Source of the DNA: Pisaster brevispinus
Lineage: Eukaryota > Echinodermata > Asteroidea > Forcipulatida > Asteriidae
Assembly: GCA_023634235.1 (NCBI GenBank)
Contig: JAMKCF010000032.1
Location: forward strand, 186,001 to 250,000
Length of the DNA stretch: 64,000 nt
Direction of reading: 5' to 3'
The position numbers were made by a program, and so were the translations under genes. The notes under the pieces were generated by a model. That model saw nothing but the letters and a program-made list of their open reading frames with translations. It ran no database searches and was not told where the DNA came from. Shown here piece by piece: positions 45,770-57,544 of this stretch (within the stretch, counting starts at the first letter, position 1; the number at the start of each line of letters is the position of its first letter).

Positions 45770-46015
45770 TAGAAGCGTGTTGGTTAAATTAATAAAAGAG
45801 CTAAACAAACTTTGGCTGCTATACTGTGCCTTCTAAATGGAGAAAGCTATTGGCAGCACTTTTGCCATGTAAATTATTAAGTGAAAGTAATGGAATGTAA
45901 GTGACTACGCTGCTTAAATTGTTATTAGTTAGAGAGAATCTTGTTACTATATGATGTATACTTATAAATTAGCTGTCTGTTAACTGCCAAACCAGCACAC
46001 CACACAATAACCGAG

Positions 46016-46062
46016 AGCCTATGTAAGAGTTAGTAAAAGCCTATGTAAGAGTTAGTAAGAGT
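46016..46062. repeat. 24-bp tandem duplication
   Basis: AGCCTATGTAAGAGTTAGTAA occurs twice, nearly head to tail. Confidence 0.88.
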
Positions 46063-46880
46063 GATAGTAAAACTCAAGATATATAATACGTTCACTACGG
46101 CGGGCGTCTAAACTGCTAGACATTTTTTTCAAGTATGGTTGGACGATGTTCCTTGTTCTATGGTTGAACCATGGTTGAACGCACTTAGCGTTATGTAACA
46201 GAACTAAATTAGGAACACCGAGATACTGCATCATATGAAAGGGAAAAGGAAACTTTCATCACATTGTAATAGATGTAATAATCACATCGGGTATAAAGAA
46301 TTATAATTTTAGAAGTATTTTATTACCCTACAACAACATGTGATAGTAAGCGTTTGAAAGCGGTGTTTTGGAGAAGTTACAAACAAATGTAAACTTGTTG
46401 AAATCTGCTTTGTATATCCACTTTACCATTTACAGTTGGGCATAGAGCAACTATGAGTGAAGCATGTTTGCGTTGCACATGAGCTTGAGTATGGGACAGA
46501 ACCTTGCATGACAATAATATGTACACATGCCGTCTGTACTAGCATATTCACTTCAGCGCACAATTTGCTTGCGGTCTAATGTGCAAGATGCCCTGGTGCT
46601 GTGACAGACAGTTGTATGCATAGATTATTTCTTGAGAGGAAATCACCAAGGTGTGCAGCACGCCTACTCTTCTCTCCGTATCTAGATCAAGATCATACCA
46701 ATCATGGATCAGCTATTAATAGCTGATGTGTACCTGGGGAAAGCCAAAATAATGGCTCCAAATTTCCCGGTCAGCGAGGCTGAACGAAGGTTGGATGCCA
46801 CGATGTAAATGTATTAATTGATTGCAGATAAGTCGAAGGATGAGGATATCATTGTGTTAGGAATCAGTCATCAGGAAGTT
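46063..46880. other. Noncoding DNA
   Basis: No gene, RNA or repeat supported. Confidence 0.5.
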
Positions 46881-46885
46881 GTCAT

Positions 46886-46933
46886 ATAATAATAATAATA
46901 ATAATAATAATCATAATAACAATAAAAATAAAT
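46886..46933. repeat. (TAA)n microsatellite
   Basis: About eight ATA/TAA triplets followed by degenerate ones. It abuts the LINE fragment and probably is the tail of an earlier retroposon. Confidence 0.85.
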
Positions 46934-46936
46934 AGT

Positions 46937-47255
46937 TTTGAAGGAGACGGAAAAGATCCAAAAGTATACCAAGACATGGCCAGGGAACTCTGTAAGATTT
47001 GGCAGGTGAAAGTGAAAGTAGTCCCCGTGGTGGTTGGAGCACTTAGCACCATTCTGAAAGCACTGGGGAAACATCTAGATGAAATAGGGACAAATGTGAG
47101 GGTAGATCTGTTACAGAAGGCAGCGCTTTTGGGAACAGCGAGGATTCTAAGAAAGACCCTTGAGATCTATGGCTACGGGACGTAGCCCGACTCGAGGAGT
47201 TACCGGCACAAAGGAAAATGTGATCTTTCTTTTGCATGCTGTGATAAGATGAAAT
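46937..47255 (+). pseudogene. LINE (non-LTR retrotransposon) C-terminal fragment and 3' end
   Basis: The frame runs from about 46937 to a stop at 47183-47185, with an internal ATG at 46976. It reads MARELCKIWQVKVKVVPVVV, then GALSTI, and ends with LLQKAALLGTARILRKTLE. The motif 'exLxxxWxxkxxVVPVVxGALG...LQKxAxLGTAxILRxxL' is a common tail of LINE ORF2 proteins in invertebrates. The reverse transcriptase core is absent, as expected from 5' truncation. The 3' untranslated part is short and ends at GATGAAATAATAAC, about 47255. The open frame suggests relative youth, but no function is possible for this fragment alone. Confidence 0.8.
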
Positions 47256-47349
47256 AATAACACAGCATTTGGAGGGCGCACTTTATCTGTTCAACATTCA
47301 AAGGCGCTGGTTTAGGTCAATCAAAGAATTCTCAGATATTTTTATAGGC

Positions 47350-47590
47350 AAATTTCCATGGTGTCTGTTTGTGAACGCTGCTGCAGCCGGAGATGCAGTT
47401 GGTACCCATTGTCACCTCGTTAAACGTGGATGGGTTTGACATTCTTGATGAAAATACTGTTACAGGTTTTTGTTGTTTTCTCAACAAATAGACACTCTAT
47501 TCAGCTGAACCTTTAACAGGTGACTGATTTTATCTTTATTGACAATTTGGCCTACAAATCAGCATTACGTTGACAAAAACCAATCTATGA
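47350..47590 (+). mobile_element. Truncated K-A MITE (right half)
   Basis: GCAGTTGGTACCCATTGTCACC, GAAAATACTGTTACAGG and CATTACGTTGACAAAAACC match 8826-9010. It stops at CCAATCTATGACTG, before the terminal AGGTAGGG. Confidence 0.7.
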
Positions 47591-48240
47591 CTGTCACACC
47601 ATGGGACTGAATTTCCCCTGGCTGACTATACAGTTAAACAGCAAGACCAAGACAGGAACACAAGATAAATTATTTTTAGGGAAACATGTAATATGCATCC
47701 AAGATTTGATCTTATTTAATAACAAAACAGCAACAACAACAAAAATACATTGAAAACTACAATACGGCTACCTACAATTAATGAGCGAGTTTCAGCGAGG
47801 GAATAAATGGACTGTCTCTTCACGTTTTTCTCAAGACTTAGATTGAGGTACATTTCTGTCCTCACAATTTTAACACCATTGATTAATCCAGCACAATTAA
47901 TCTAAGTCAAGAACACTAAATACATATTCTAATTAGTTAAGCCCGACCCCAAACTGTCTTTTCACTGTTCATGATCCTCCATTGCAGGCCACTGTTCAAC
48001 TGTTCTCTTCCTCCTCCCTCTGGCTATGACTTGGGGGGGGGGGGGGTAACTTGCCAGTCTCCTTTTTGCGCAGCTTTGGGTGTCAACTCTGCGGCCGCTT
48101 CCCTCTGCTCTCCTTTCACTTGGCCAGATCTTGCCCTCTTTATGCCAGCCTCCCGGAGATGGATGTCTGGTGTGCTGTTGTACACCATGTAGTCCTACAT
48201 GTAGGTACAGCCTCTGGCGACTTTGGGTTAGGGATGGTTG
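47591..48240. other. Noncoding DNA
   Basis: A G-run lies at 48032-48045. Three overlapping plus-strand frames at 47971-48286 have no domain; being open in all three frames argues against a gene. Confidence 0.5.
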
Positions 48241-48440
48241 GTCTAGTCTAACTCATCTCGTCTACTCAGGATTTGGTGTCCGATGAGGGTCCACACAGGA
48301 CAATTCTGATGGGTCCACAACGGAAAAAGTCCACACAGGACAAGCTCTGGGAAGTTTTCTTCTCAATCCACTCAGGATAGAAACTTCTAAAATAATCATG
48401 CCCACACAGGGCTTAGATTTTGGCGAGCCTTGAATCAGAA
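48241..48440 (+). repeat. Clustered CCACACAGGA/CACTCAGGAT motifs
   Basis: TCTACTCAGGAT, GGTCCACACAGGACAA, AGTCCACACAGGACAA, ATCCACTCAGGATA and GCCCACACAGGGC occur within 160 bases. I do not recognise the family; it may be the end of a transposable element. Confidence 0.55.
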
Positions 48441-49919
48441 TATTAGGATGGACTTCTCTCCTCCAACCTCAACCCAAGACTGACTAGTACATACTAAAAA
48501 CCCACTACACACCCAATCAGAACAATATAGGACACAAAAAGAACCCATTCCTAAGGACAATAAAAGTAAATACCAACATTCCTTATAGCCCCACCCTAAC
48601 TACTGCCCTCGTTTGAGTCTTAATTTAAATATATTTGGCGCCCTCTTGGGACACTCTAGTCTGCCACAAAACTTCTAGCAAACTTAAAGGAGCTAAATTA
48701 AAGAGGCAAACTTTCACATGATAAATACAGCAAAAAAAAATATTATCCCACACTATGAAATAATTAACTAGGGTTTTACTGAAATAATCAAGGCCCTTGT
48801 GACAATAACCATACCTTTAAAGACATTCTTGGAAATTCTCTGGAACCTCTAGCCCCCAAGAAACCTATCATAAGAACAAATTTAATAGACATGTCGATAT
48901 GGCAGTCACATTTTCTTAGTTTTAATCTTGGAGTTGGCGTGTCCTGTGGTTAGCATTAGCGAGCAAAATCCGAGTGGATTGAAAAGTGATTTGCCACAAA
49001 CGAAGTAACCTTTCAAGATTATGATTGGTGAATTTCTTTTTGCATGGTCTCAATACTGCATCGTGCCTGCAAGAGGGAGGGCTCCATATGTCAGAGGCTT
49101 TCCATGCGTATGAACTTGAGTAGCGTTATTTCGTTAGGCACAGGGAAAAGAACATTAGATTAATCTTCAATGCACTACTCCGTTTCGTGATGACAGGCTT
49201 GCGAAGCTCTCGGATGTCTTGATTCTCCCGTTGATGTCCTTGGCGTGGCTAATCAGATTTCCCTAAATTGGCCTTTTTTTGCATGAGAAACCCTGTGAGG
49301 AATGTTTTACATGTGGAATGATAAGCCAGCCCACCTTGGTCATGGGAATTGCGCTGTGTGTCAGTCAGTGGGTACGGCTGCTAGTTTGTGCGATGTTAAT
49401 TTGTGTGTAGAGCCTCTTGCAGGTATGTCACGAGGTGGTCACATTGCAAGAAAGATAATGCTGCTCGTTAGTGGCGCCACCTGCGGATGAGTTGCAGAGC
49501 AGAGCGGTACTTTCAGACCTTAAAAATGGCAAAACAAAAGGTTGTGAACCTGCCTCAACAGCACCAAAGTGTCTACTGAAAGATACTAATGATTCAAAAC
49601 ACTGGACAAGTTTTTTCTGGCCGACAACTCGTTTTTGTGTGCAGAACTTCAAAGGTACAATGTACGTTCTGTATACACATTCCTGCTTTGAGCTGATCCC
49701 CTGTGTAGAATTCTGTAGTATAAATAGAATCGTCTACTTGCCCCCAAAACATCCAACAACAACAAGAAAACAGTCACAAGTGTCTGTAAACCAGTTGGCA
49801 TACTTCTTTGACCTAATTCAGGACTTTTTCCCAGTGGAGTATTGATTCTTTTTTTTTTTATATACAGACAAATAAACAGACACACTTGAAAAAAAATCAA
49901 ATATCCTGTTCTTATTTAG
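48441..49919. other. Noncoding DNA, A+C-biased at the left
   Basis: 48450-48650 is rich in A and C on the plus strand. The 124-codon frame at 49471-49845 shows no domain. No RNA genes. Confidence 0.5.
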
Positions 49920-49970
49920 CTTCCCTGGAGGAGGTGCGCAAGCCGAAGCGACGGTTCAAGTGCCCGGGAA
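49920..49970 (+). other. Candidate 51-nt exon, unassigned
   Basis: A GC-rich island of 51 bases is bounded by TTCTTATTTAG and GTGAGA, both good splice-site matches. All three frames are open. The frame with strongly G/C-ending codons reads SLEEVRKPKRRFKCPG; the frame that would be in phase with the unc13 exon reads FPGGGAQAEATVQVPG. A length divisible by three fits a cassette exon. I recognise neither peptide. It lies 24 kb downstream of the unc13 exon on the same strand. Confidence 0.3.
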
Positions 49971-51475
49971 GTGAGATCTGCCAGGGCAATACTCTCAACT
50001 CAAATCAAACAAATTCACTGTGACATTCTGCTCCCAGGGCCACATCAGGGGATGTTAAACAACATCCCTTTGCCACGTGCACCAAAAAAAAAGGAAGACA
50101 AAAAATATATATCTAGGAGTTGATAGAAATGCACTAAAAGTACACCTGTACGTGGTTTGGAAAGGTATCGCTTTGGGTACCTGTGGTAGTGTTACAAACT
50201 GGTGGGAGTGTGGGGGTGGGTGAGGGGGGATGTGCAGGGTAGCACTGGATGTATAAGTTTGATGATTCTGTGTGTGGGATTTGAAACTTAGCTTGGTAGG
50301 AATACAACTCAGAAAGGGTTGCTTACACCATGGAAATGAAGTGTGATGGTTGGAATAGAAACCTTAGGTGGGGTCAAGCACTGGTAGCTCCTCTAGTTTC
50401 TGTGTATCGTGAAATCTCAAGAGAGGGCCTGGCTTCCATAAATGCATCTATGTGGGGTGGGGGGGGGGGGGGGGCCTCTGGATGAGGAGACAAAAAGGGC
50501 TTAAGATTTTGAAGCCACAGCTTTTTTATCACCTGCTTTAGTCCGGCCACCATATCACCGCAGCTCACAGTCTTGTCTCTATACGGACGGGATGTCCTTG
50601 GGTGGAAAATGAGATTAGAAAATAAAATTGGCTCGTTCGCACAGACGCGCTTGAGAGAACTTGATGTATACATTGCACATTCAGGACGATGAATTTCAAC
50701 CGCACTGTTGTTTCGTTGCATGGCGGCTGGCTATTGAAACGACAATTTATTATGACTGTATATACTCCGAGGCGGTAATACAATGTTTAGATTTTTACTT
50801 AGCACTTGAGGGTTGTTGTTTCTTCTAAACATATGGGATGATCAGTTCTGGAATCACAAACTAAAACAATTGGTGAACTTTTGCTGATGTTTTTTTTTTT
50901 CTTTCTTTTTTTCTCATGGCCAGTGAACTGAGCTAGGTGTTTGATGTAGCACTTGCGGTTATGAACTACATTTTTTTTTAACCGATCATTGGATATGCAT
51001 CGACTTCTCTTCTTTCAGTTCAACCAAAGCAAAGCAAAGCAAGTTGGCCTTCAACAAAAGTCTCCAGAGTCTCTCTGTAAATCTCTAATGTGCAATCCAA
51101 TTAAATCTATTCTTTCGTACTCTGACCATCCACTAAATGCCAAATTCCAGACCAACTCTAGAAGTAAACATTTTTACAAAGAAGGATCAAATCACGACGA
51201 TACCGCAGCTCATTTTGTCCGGCAGCTATCAGATGGTACAATGAGCAGTTGGAGCGATGAGCTGTCAGGTGGCTGGCTTTTATTACCAAACTGTCTTCTT
51301 TTTTTTTCTTTTTTTATGTAAGGATTTTACTAATTGTGTGTGTGTGTAATGTAAACTACTTAGAACAATTTTTCTGTTATAATGCAATACTCTTTCGTTA
51401 CTGATTGTTTGTATTGTATTTGTGTACAGTTCTTTGTCAAGGCCATTTTAATTTCCCCAGTGAGGTATAAAGTTC
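49971..51475. other. Noncoding DNA
   Basis: A long G-run lies at 50459-50475 and T-runs at 50890-50915. The 110-codon frame at 50989-51321 and the 115-codon minus frame at 50374-50721 lack domains. Confidence 0.5.
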
Positions 51476-51521
51476 TATCTATCAGGCTATCTATATCTCT
51501 CTATTTGTTTATCTATCTATT

Positions 51522-51552
<31 letters not shown>

Positions 51553-51560
51553 CTATCTCT
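51476..51560. repeat. (ATCT)n/(ATTT)n tetranucleotide microsatellite
   Basis: About 18 TATC/TATT units with interruptions. Confidence 0.9.
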
Positions 51561-52285
51561 ATCTGGAGGTCATGTACTGAGTTCTTCACATGCGCAATGA
51601 TAGCATTCTATCTCCTTTTCTGTACTTTCTATTTTCCTTTATGTAATGCACCGTTGCACATTTTTATGGAAATCGTGATTACAAATTTGTAGTTACTGTT
51701 ATTAACTGATTATTTGATTCGCATCGACTTCTTTCAATCCAATCAAATAGTCATTCTGAGCTCATGTCCCAATCAGTTCCCCCATGTTCTTAATGTTGCT
51801 GTCTATTTTAACTGCGCAGTTCAGATCTCTAGGCCTAGTTACTGTCATTATAGTACACATTAAAAACAAAAATGTATATATTTGAATAATTTTTCCAGAC
51901 ATTCCTACCCCAAAAAACAATTGTTAAAAACTTGCCAAATCTGCTCAGTCTTGGCATCTGGTATGCAGAAACATTCTCCAAAGAGATAAACAAAGTATGT
52001 ATTTTTATGACTAAATGTTCTAGACTGATTTACTGTATAAATTTCAGAATTTCAAAAAATTCTGCGTTTTACTTCCCCATGCTCATTATTTTTACATCTC
52101 TCACTGTCTCTGCTTCTGAGATGGGACGAGGCAATGCTTTGGTGCTTCTGACAGGCTTGTTTCCATCATCATTGCCTCTCATTGTAACATCTTATCCATA
52201 GATTATCATTCCAAATAAATTAGGTCACATGCATTGTTACTTTGGAATTATGGATAATGTTCAACTTGGAAACTAGCCCTCAAAG
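51561..52285. other. Noncoding DNA
   Basis: The 89-codon frame at 51932-52201 has no recognisable domain. Confidence 0.5.
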
Positions 52286-52289
52286 TTTC

Positions 52290-52500
52290 AGGCCTAGAAT
52301 CACATCTTTGAGAGGGCAAGGCCGTTTTCATTTTGCAAAGGGGCACGTCCACTGGAAAATCTTAAAGTCTATGGGGAAACTTTTGAGCTGGGGCCAAAGC
52401 CAAGACTGGGGGCAACAGAAGCCATGACCTCCGTGTAATTCCAGCCTAAAGTTTGTGGCCCTCCCCCATCTAAAAGTCCTGGCTCCGCCCCTCAAGGGAT
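52290..52500 (+). repeat. Family F dispersed repeat, longest copy
   Basis: AGGCCTAGAATCACATCTTTG, TTTTCATTTTGCAAAGGGGCAC, TCTTAAAGTCTATGGGGAAA and GGGCAACAGAAGCCATGACC are in the order seen in the minus copy at 40856. It may extend through CCTGGCTCCGCCCC. Confidence 0.65.
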
Positions 52501-53540
52501 GAAGGATGTGATGACAGATTTCGTTAGAGTAATGTTTCCATCCAAGGTCCGTTACTGTGTGGCAATGATGAGCTTAAAGACAATTACATGTAATCTACAT
52601 GTAAGTTAAGACAGTGATAATGGCTTTAATGGGCATTAATGGAATTAATCCGGATGAAACATTATTTCAAAATACCTGCAGTTGTTCCCGTTGTTGAGGA
52701 CGTGTTGGTGGATTACTTCATGCGGTCATTTTATCAGTAGTTAATCAGGTAATATCTATTATGCATAGCAGATAACAAGAAACTAGGATTGCATTTTGTC
52801 AGATATCATTAACTCAAGAAGTGCACCTTTGGGAACGCTGTCCATAATTGCATTTATACGTCAAAAGAATCAGTATTGGCAAGTAGCTACAATTTAGTCT
52901 TGCAAGGCTTGGCAGACTTTGCGCTTAAGCTTTTTGTGAAGTAGCCCATCGGGGCTGATTGACTGTGCATTTTACTTGCCCCCCCCCCCCCCCAAGTTTC
53001 AACAGCCCAGGTTTTAAACATGTATTGTCCTAAATCGTTCTGATGTTTTAATGGTTAGTGATCACAACCAGTTAAATGGTCAGATGAAGTTGCACTCGAA
53101 AATAAATCAAGATATTTCAAAAAATTATTATTCAAATCTGAAACGGAAAAAATATGAGCACTTTAAACAAGTAGGTTGCACAGTTGTGAGCAGCCCCCAG
53201 AGCAAGTTGAGAATTGTGATGTTTCCGGCCCATAGTAGTTTTTATTTGAAAGTGTATTCTGGGCTAGTGTTAAGGGTGAGCCCTGACGTGTGAATAGTTT
53301 TTATTTCCCTTCTCATTTATGGTCTGTTTGAAATCAGGGAACACTTGTTCAATTTCCTTCTGCATCTCAAAACAAAGTGGAATTGCATCAATGGCTGAGT
53401 GATCCATTTTCAAAACAGCTTATAAATTGCACATGTACAACTTTCATTTGCAAAAGAGAGAGCAGGTCAGGTAAAATAGTTTTGCTGGAAATTATTTTTT
53501 TTTTTTACAGTGCAGCCAGTTTTACTTGGAAATGAAAACT
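52501..53540. other. Noncoding DNA
   Basis: A C-run lies at 52980-52994. The 80-codon frame at 53051-53293 has no domain. Confidence 0.5.
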
Positions 53541-53548
53541 CACATTAA

Positions 53549-53937
53549 AGGGAAAGTGTACATTTGGTAATCACTCTAAAAAAATAATGGCAATAAAAAC
53601 TCACTTGGTTAGAGGTACAGCAGCTTTCGATAATGTAAAGCATTTTGAAAGGCATTTCAATTCAAAATTATGTTGTTATGGAAAAAGATATCAGTTTTTA
53701 TCTCGAAATTTGAATCTGAGAAACCTTTCTGTCAGAAACGTTTTTCAGATTGTGTATTCCTGTTAGGGATTATTCCACATACGTGGACATTTATTTGCTC
53801 CAGATTTTTTGTGATATCTCAAAAATGCGACCACCTTTTGAAAGGAAACTTTCACAGGTTAGTTTTATTGTATACATCTACATTTATATAGGATTAAAAC
53901 AATCAAACAATTCTAAAAACCAACGTATACTTTACCT
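53549..53937 (+). mobile_element. Kolobok-like MITE, family K-B, near-complete
   Basis: TTAA at 53545-53548 precedes AGGGAAAGTGTACATTTGG; the right end, read inward, AAAGGTAAAGTATACGTTGG, is its imperfect inverse. The right flank TTTATGG is a mutated TTAA. It aligns with the minus-strand copy at 17279-17630. The open frames inside are readings of the element. Confidence 0.75.
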
Positions 53938-54229
53938 TTATGGTTTTTAAAGGTAAAATAGTATGGTCTCCTTTTTTGTGTTGAGATACAGTGCTGTTTT
54001 GTGCAGGCGTATACTGGGAACCCGACAAAAGATGGCTGCAGCAGGTTCACACTGATGGACATCAATTATTTTAGTCAACTGAAACAGATGGAAACCTTGT
54101 CATCAAATGAATTCTTTACAAGACTCACATTTAGAATACTTTAATAGATGTTTAATCTATTAATTTATCGGGATAAAGAATATTATTCTTAATTTTTTTT
54201 ACTCATGCACCGATGTGTGTTTAGCACTG

Positions 54230-54345
54230 TATACTTATCAGTTTCAGCTCTGCAGGCATATTACTTGGGTGCGACTCGAACCCACGACCTTTGCCATTCT
54301 AGACATCTTAGGCCGCCTCTTAGGCAACTCCTACTGAACTCAACA
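54230..54345 (-). mobile_element. tRNA-like SINE remnant
   Basis: On the minus strand GGTCGTGGGTTCGAGTCGC (B-box and T-arm) follows a possible anticodon arm. The A-box region GAGGCGGCCTAAGATG is degraded. Confidence 0.5.
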
Positions 54346-55083
54346 AAATGTAACTTAGTGCTAGTCGATTTGATAATTTGGCATTATGCACGTTCCGCAC
54401 ATAGCAATCAGTTGGCAGGAATTGCAAAGTCCCCCCAAAACACACCCGTGGACAGGAACAACATTTCAAACAAAAACAACCCCAAAACCTAAAAACGATA
54501 AACCAAACAAACCCAGGAAATGAGGAGCAGCCGTTGAACCACCTGAAACCAGAGAGTTGATATTTCCAAATTAATGCGCCATCCAATCCTGTTATAAAAC
54601 ATCTTCACAGACGCTGAAATATCTCAGCGATGGATGGAATTATTGATTGACCCAGTAAAAATGGAGGGAAAAAAAATAATGACGATCGTGCTTCGTTGCC
54701 GTTGTGGTTTGGACAGCAGACGGCAGTATAAGGCACGGGGAGTTGCCCGCTTAGTCTTGCATTTGTCTGGGTACTCTATTGTTTAAATCTGAGTCAAGGG
54801 CAATGAATGAGGTCACTTGTGTTGATGGCTTTCTCTCCGCGTAACAAGAACGCCGCTGAATAAATTGACAAATATGGGGGCCGTCAACAGCATTTCAGAT
54901 GACCAAGCACTAAAGTGTCTGCCAAGGTTTTTTTTTCAGCTTCAAAATTTATCTGCCATGGATCATACTGCCTTTGGGCATGTTGGGTTGATTCGGCTGC
55001 TTTAGAATGTCTAAAAGTCATGATGGTTTAGTTTCACAATGGTGGGCACTTTATGCTTCGGGGTACCAGGTCTACCTCTTTGA
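54346..55083. other. Noncoding DNA
   Basis: Nothing supported. Confidence 0.5.
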
Positions 55084-55254
55084 AATGTTTCGTGTTAAGG
55101 TGTATTTCTGTCACACGCTTCTGAAAGGTCATTGTGTTGCGCAGTGCACCGGTCTAAACCTGCATCGAAGTGTATTTGAAAGTGGAATGATGATGAGACC
55201 TTTACTGCAGGACCTGACGGATGAGATGTTGACAAGCTTGGGCATTATGAGCTG
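55084..55254 (+). other. Open frame with a weak SAM-domain-like end
   Basis: The frame's last 34 residues include LHRSVFESGMMM and LLQDLTDEMLTSLGIMS before TGA. The pattern 'F....(x)LLxLTxExLxxLGI' resembles the middle of a sterile alpha motif. It stops where a SAM domain would continue with GHR-type residues, and no GT donor lies at the right point, so chance resemblance or a decayed exon are both possible. Confidence 0.15.
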
Positions 55255-55259
55255 AACTT

Positions 55260-55879
55260 ATTGTTGACTAAACTTTGATCTGCAAGGCAACCAAGACACC
55301 CTTTTTTCAAGGACTTTAATTCAATTGTGGCAATGAAAAATAAGCAATGGTGACTTCTGAGGGGGATTGCTTTTGGTTCAACTTTATAATCAGTTAGCTT
55401 TCAAATTGGAACTAATCATTGTTTTTGTTTTTAATTTTTGTATTCCAACCCTACACTTTGCTGTTAACATAATGGGATCCCATTACAGATGGGCTTTAAC
55501 AATGGCACAATAATGTTTATGCAGAGTCTTTTAAGATGATCTTTCTATGGTTATAGCCCCCTCTGTTGACAATTTATGCACATGATACTCACCAATGTGA
55601 CCTCCATTATGGTCCAGGTACTGAGGCACATGTACATGTACACAGTGGAAAAGGACTTACATGTGTGCTTATTGTTTCATGTACTCATTCATCAATTGTT
55701 TGTTCAGATGATTTTCCCGTCAAGGGAACTTGGCAAACTCTTACAAGGGGATTTAAACACCAAGCTTGCAACAGCCAGCCTTTCCCATACAAACATTGGT
55801 TTAACCTCTATGATCATCAGTTGCACTATTTAAGCAAAATTGTGATTCAGTAACTAGACAAAAACACTTTTTTCTGGTT
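55260..55879. other. Noncoding DNA
   Basis: Two overlapping plus-strand frames (55566-55853) in different phases, neither with a domain. Confidence 0.5.
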
Positions 55880-55990
55880 ATTGTGAAATTAGTGGTTAGC
55901 TTGGTAGGATTCGAGACCACAACCTTTCGATTGTAAGTCCTGTAGTCTAACCACTGGAGTACGGTGACATTGATAGAGAGCACAATGAAG
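55880..55990 (-). mobile_element. tRNA-like SINE remnant
   Basis: Minus-strand CAGTGGTTAGACTACAGGAC (A-box side) and GGTTGTGGTCTCGAATCC (B-box) lie at tRNA-like spacing. The anticodon loop TTACAAT would give ACA, unusual for a real tRNA. Confidence 0.55.
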
Positions 55991-56685
55991 CGAACCACTT
56001 ACCTATCGTCACTTTTTTAAGTTCCTGAAACCATCCATAAGTACTGTGAATGGACTAAAAATAATTTGTGTGTTGATTTGAATTATTTATTTTTTAGTTA
56101 CACTCAAATTTCATTCAAAAAAATTGACAGAAATGGGATGTTACATTTTTTTTAATTGAAAGGGTGATTTACTTTTTTTTAAAAGCATCAAATTAATCTA
56201 CTCATTTTTAGTATAAGCTCGCATGTACATTCAAACGTGAAACACTTCTGTGTAGTATCAGGTACTTAGAAAAACAGTTACAACCGTTTGAAAAACTGCT
56301 AACGTGACAGATGCAAAGTAATATCATCTGTTGTGAATCATGTAATATGTAGATGTTTGCTGTTAAAACCCAGAACATCAAATAATCATACCAGCATTTT
56401 TTTGTTCATCAATAGAACAATAAAAGTACCCATACCTAATTGACACTTTGTGATGCCGGCCATGTCCTTCGTTCTACAAACCTGAATACATACTCGATAC
56501 CCTGTTGTACTTTGAGTAAACATGTTGCGAGTAAATTATCATTTGTTGAATGCACTTTTCAACCGCCATCTCATCTAGGAGTGGAGGGGGGGGGGCAAGC
56601 AGGGGCAAAGACACAATGTAATTTGAGGGTTTTTTGCTGTATCAAGCTATTTATTAATATGCATTTTTAAGAAATGTTATTATTT
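55991..56685. other. Noncoding DNA
   Basis: AT-rich; a G-run at 56586-56595. Nothing else supported. Confidence 0.5.
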
Positions 56686-56689
56686 TTAT

Positions 56690-56870
56690 TTATGCATTCT
56701 TAATTTTTTAAAGATTTATTTAGTATTTTATTTATTTATTTTATTTTATTTTATTATTTCATTTTATTCATGTATTTATGTATTTATGTATTTATTTATT
56801 TATTTATTTAGTTATTTACTTGGTTTTTTTGTGGTTTTTTTTTTTTTTTTTTTTGGGGGGGGGGGGGTGC
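56690..56870. repeat. (TTTA)n, long T-run and G-run composite tract
   Basis: TTTAT/TTTTA/TTTATG units over about 130 bases, then GTTTTTTTGTGG, about 21 T and 13 G. A C-run follows at 56899. Confidence 0.9.
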
Positions 56871-57540
56871 AAAGAGTGGGACTATAGAGGGGCTCCAGCC
56901 CCCCCCCCAATGATCATCAACAGGGCCTGTAAGCAGAAGACAGAAACCTAACCAGGAGCTGGCAAGGTCTCTTCATAAGTTGGGTCCATTCTACCATTCA
57001 ATCTTACCTAAGTATAACCCTCACGTACCCATAAACATCAAGCGAGCTTAAGCATGAAAGGCTAAGGGATTTGCCCCGTGGGTTGGTTAATTGGTGAAAG
57101 TGCAGTCTACCCTTGTCTCAATCCAGACGATGGTTATTGAAACTCAGAATTCAATCAAGACACTTGACAGTCATGCAAATATGCGTGTGGCTGGCCGGAG
57201 AGAACTGTTATCAGTCTATCTGAGAGTCAGATGACTCCACTGGAAGCTTTTTATGTCAAGGAAATGTTTTCTATTATGAATATTTTTTTTATATTCCTGG
57301 AGCATTGTTCTGTATGCCGGAAGTGCTGTGTGAATGCTCTTTTATGATAGTATTTATTGGTAATAGGCTAGTAAAATATTTGTTTGTTCTAAATATAGCT
57401 TAACTCGCATACAGCTTTTTATTAGATGGCAGTTAGTGTTTTATGAGGGTTTCATTGATAATTTTTATTAACTCAAATTGTTAAGTTGTTTGAAACTTTT
57501 TTTCTGCGTTAACAATTGCAAATTTTAAGATTAAATCAGC
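56871..57540. other. Noncoding DNA
   Basis: Nothing supported. Confidence 0.5.
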
Positions 57541-57544
57541 AGAT

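Noticed and set aside
48641..48660. Retroviral-type primer binding site (TTGGCGCCCTC)
   Set aside because: Only eight or nine bases match a TGGCGCCC-type site and no LTR or gag/pol frame is nearby.
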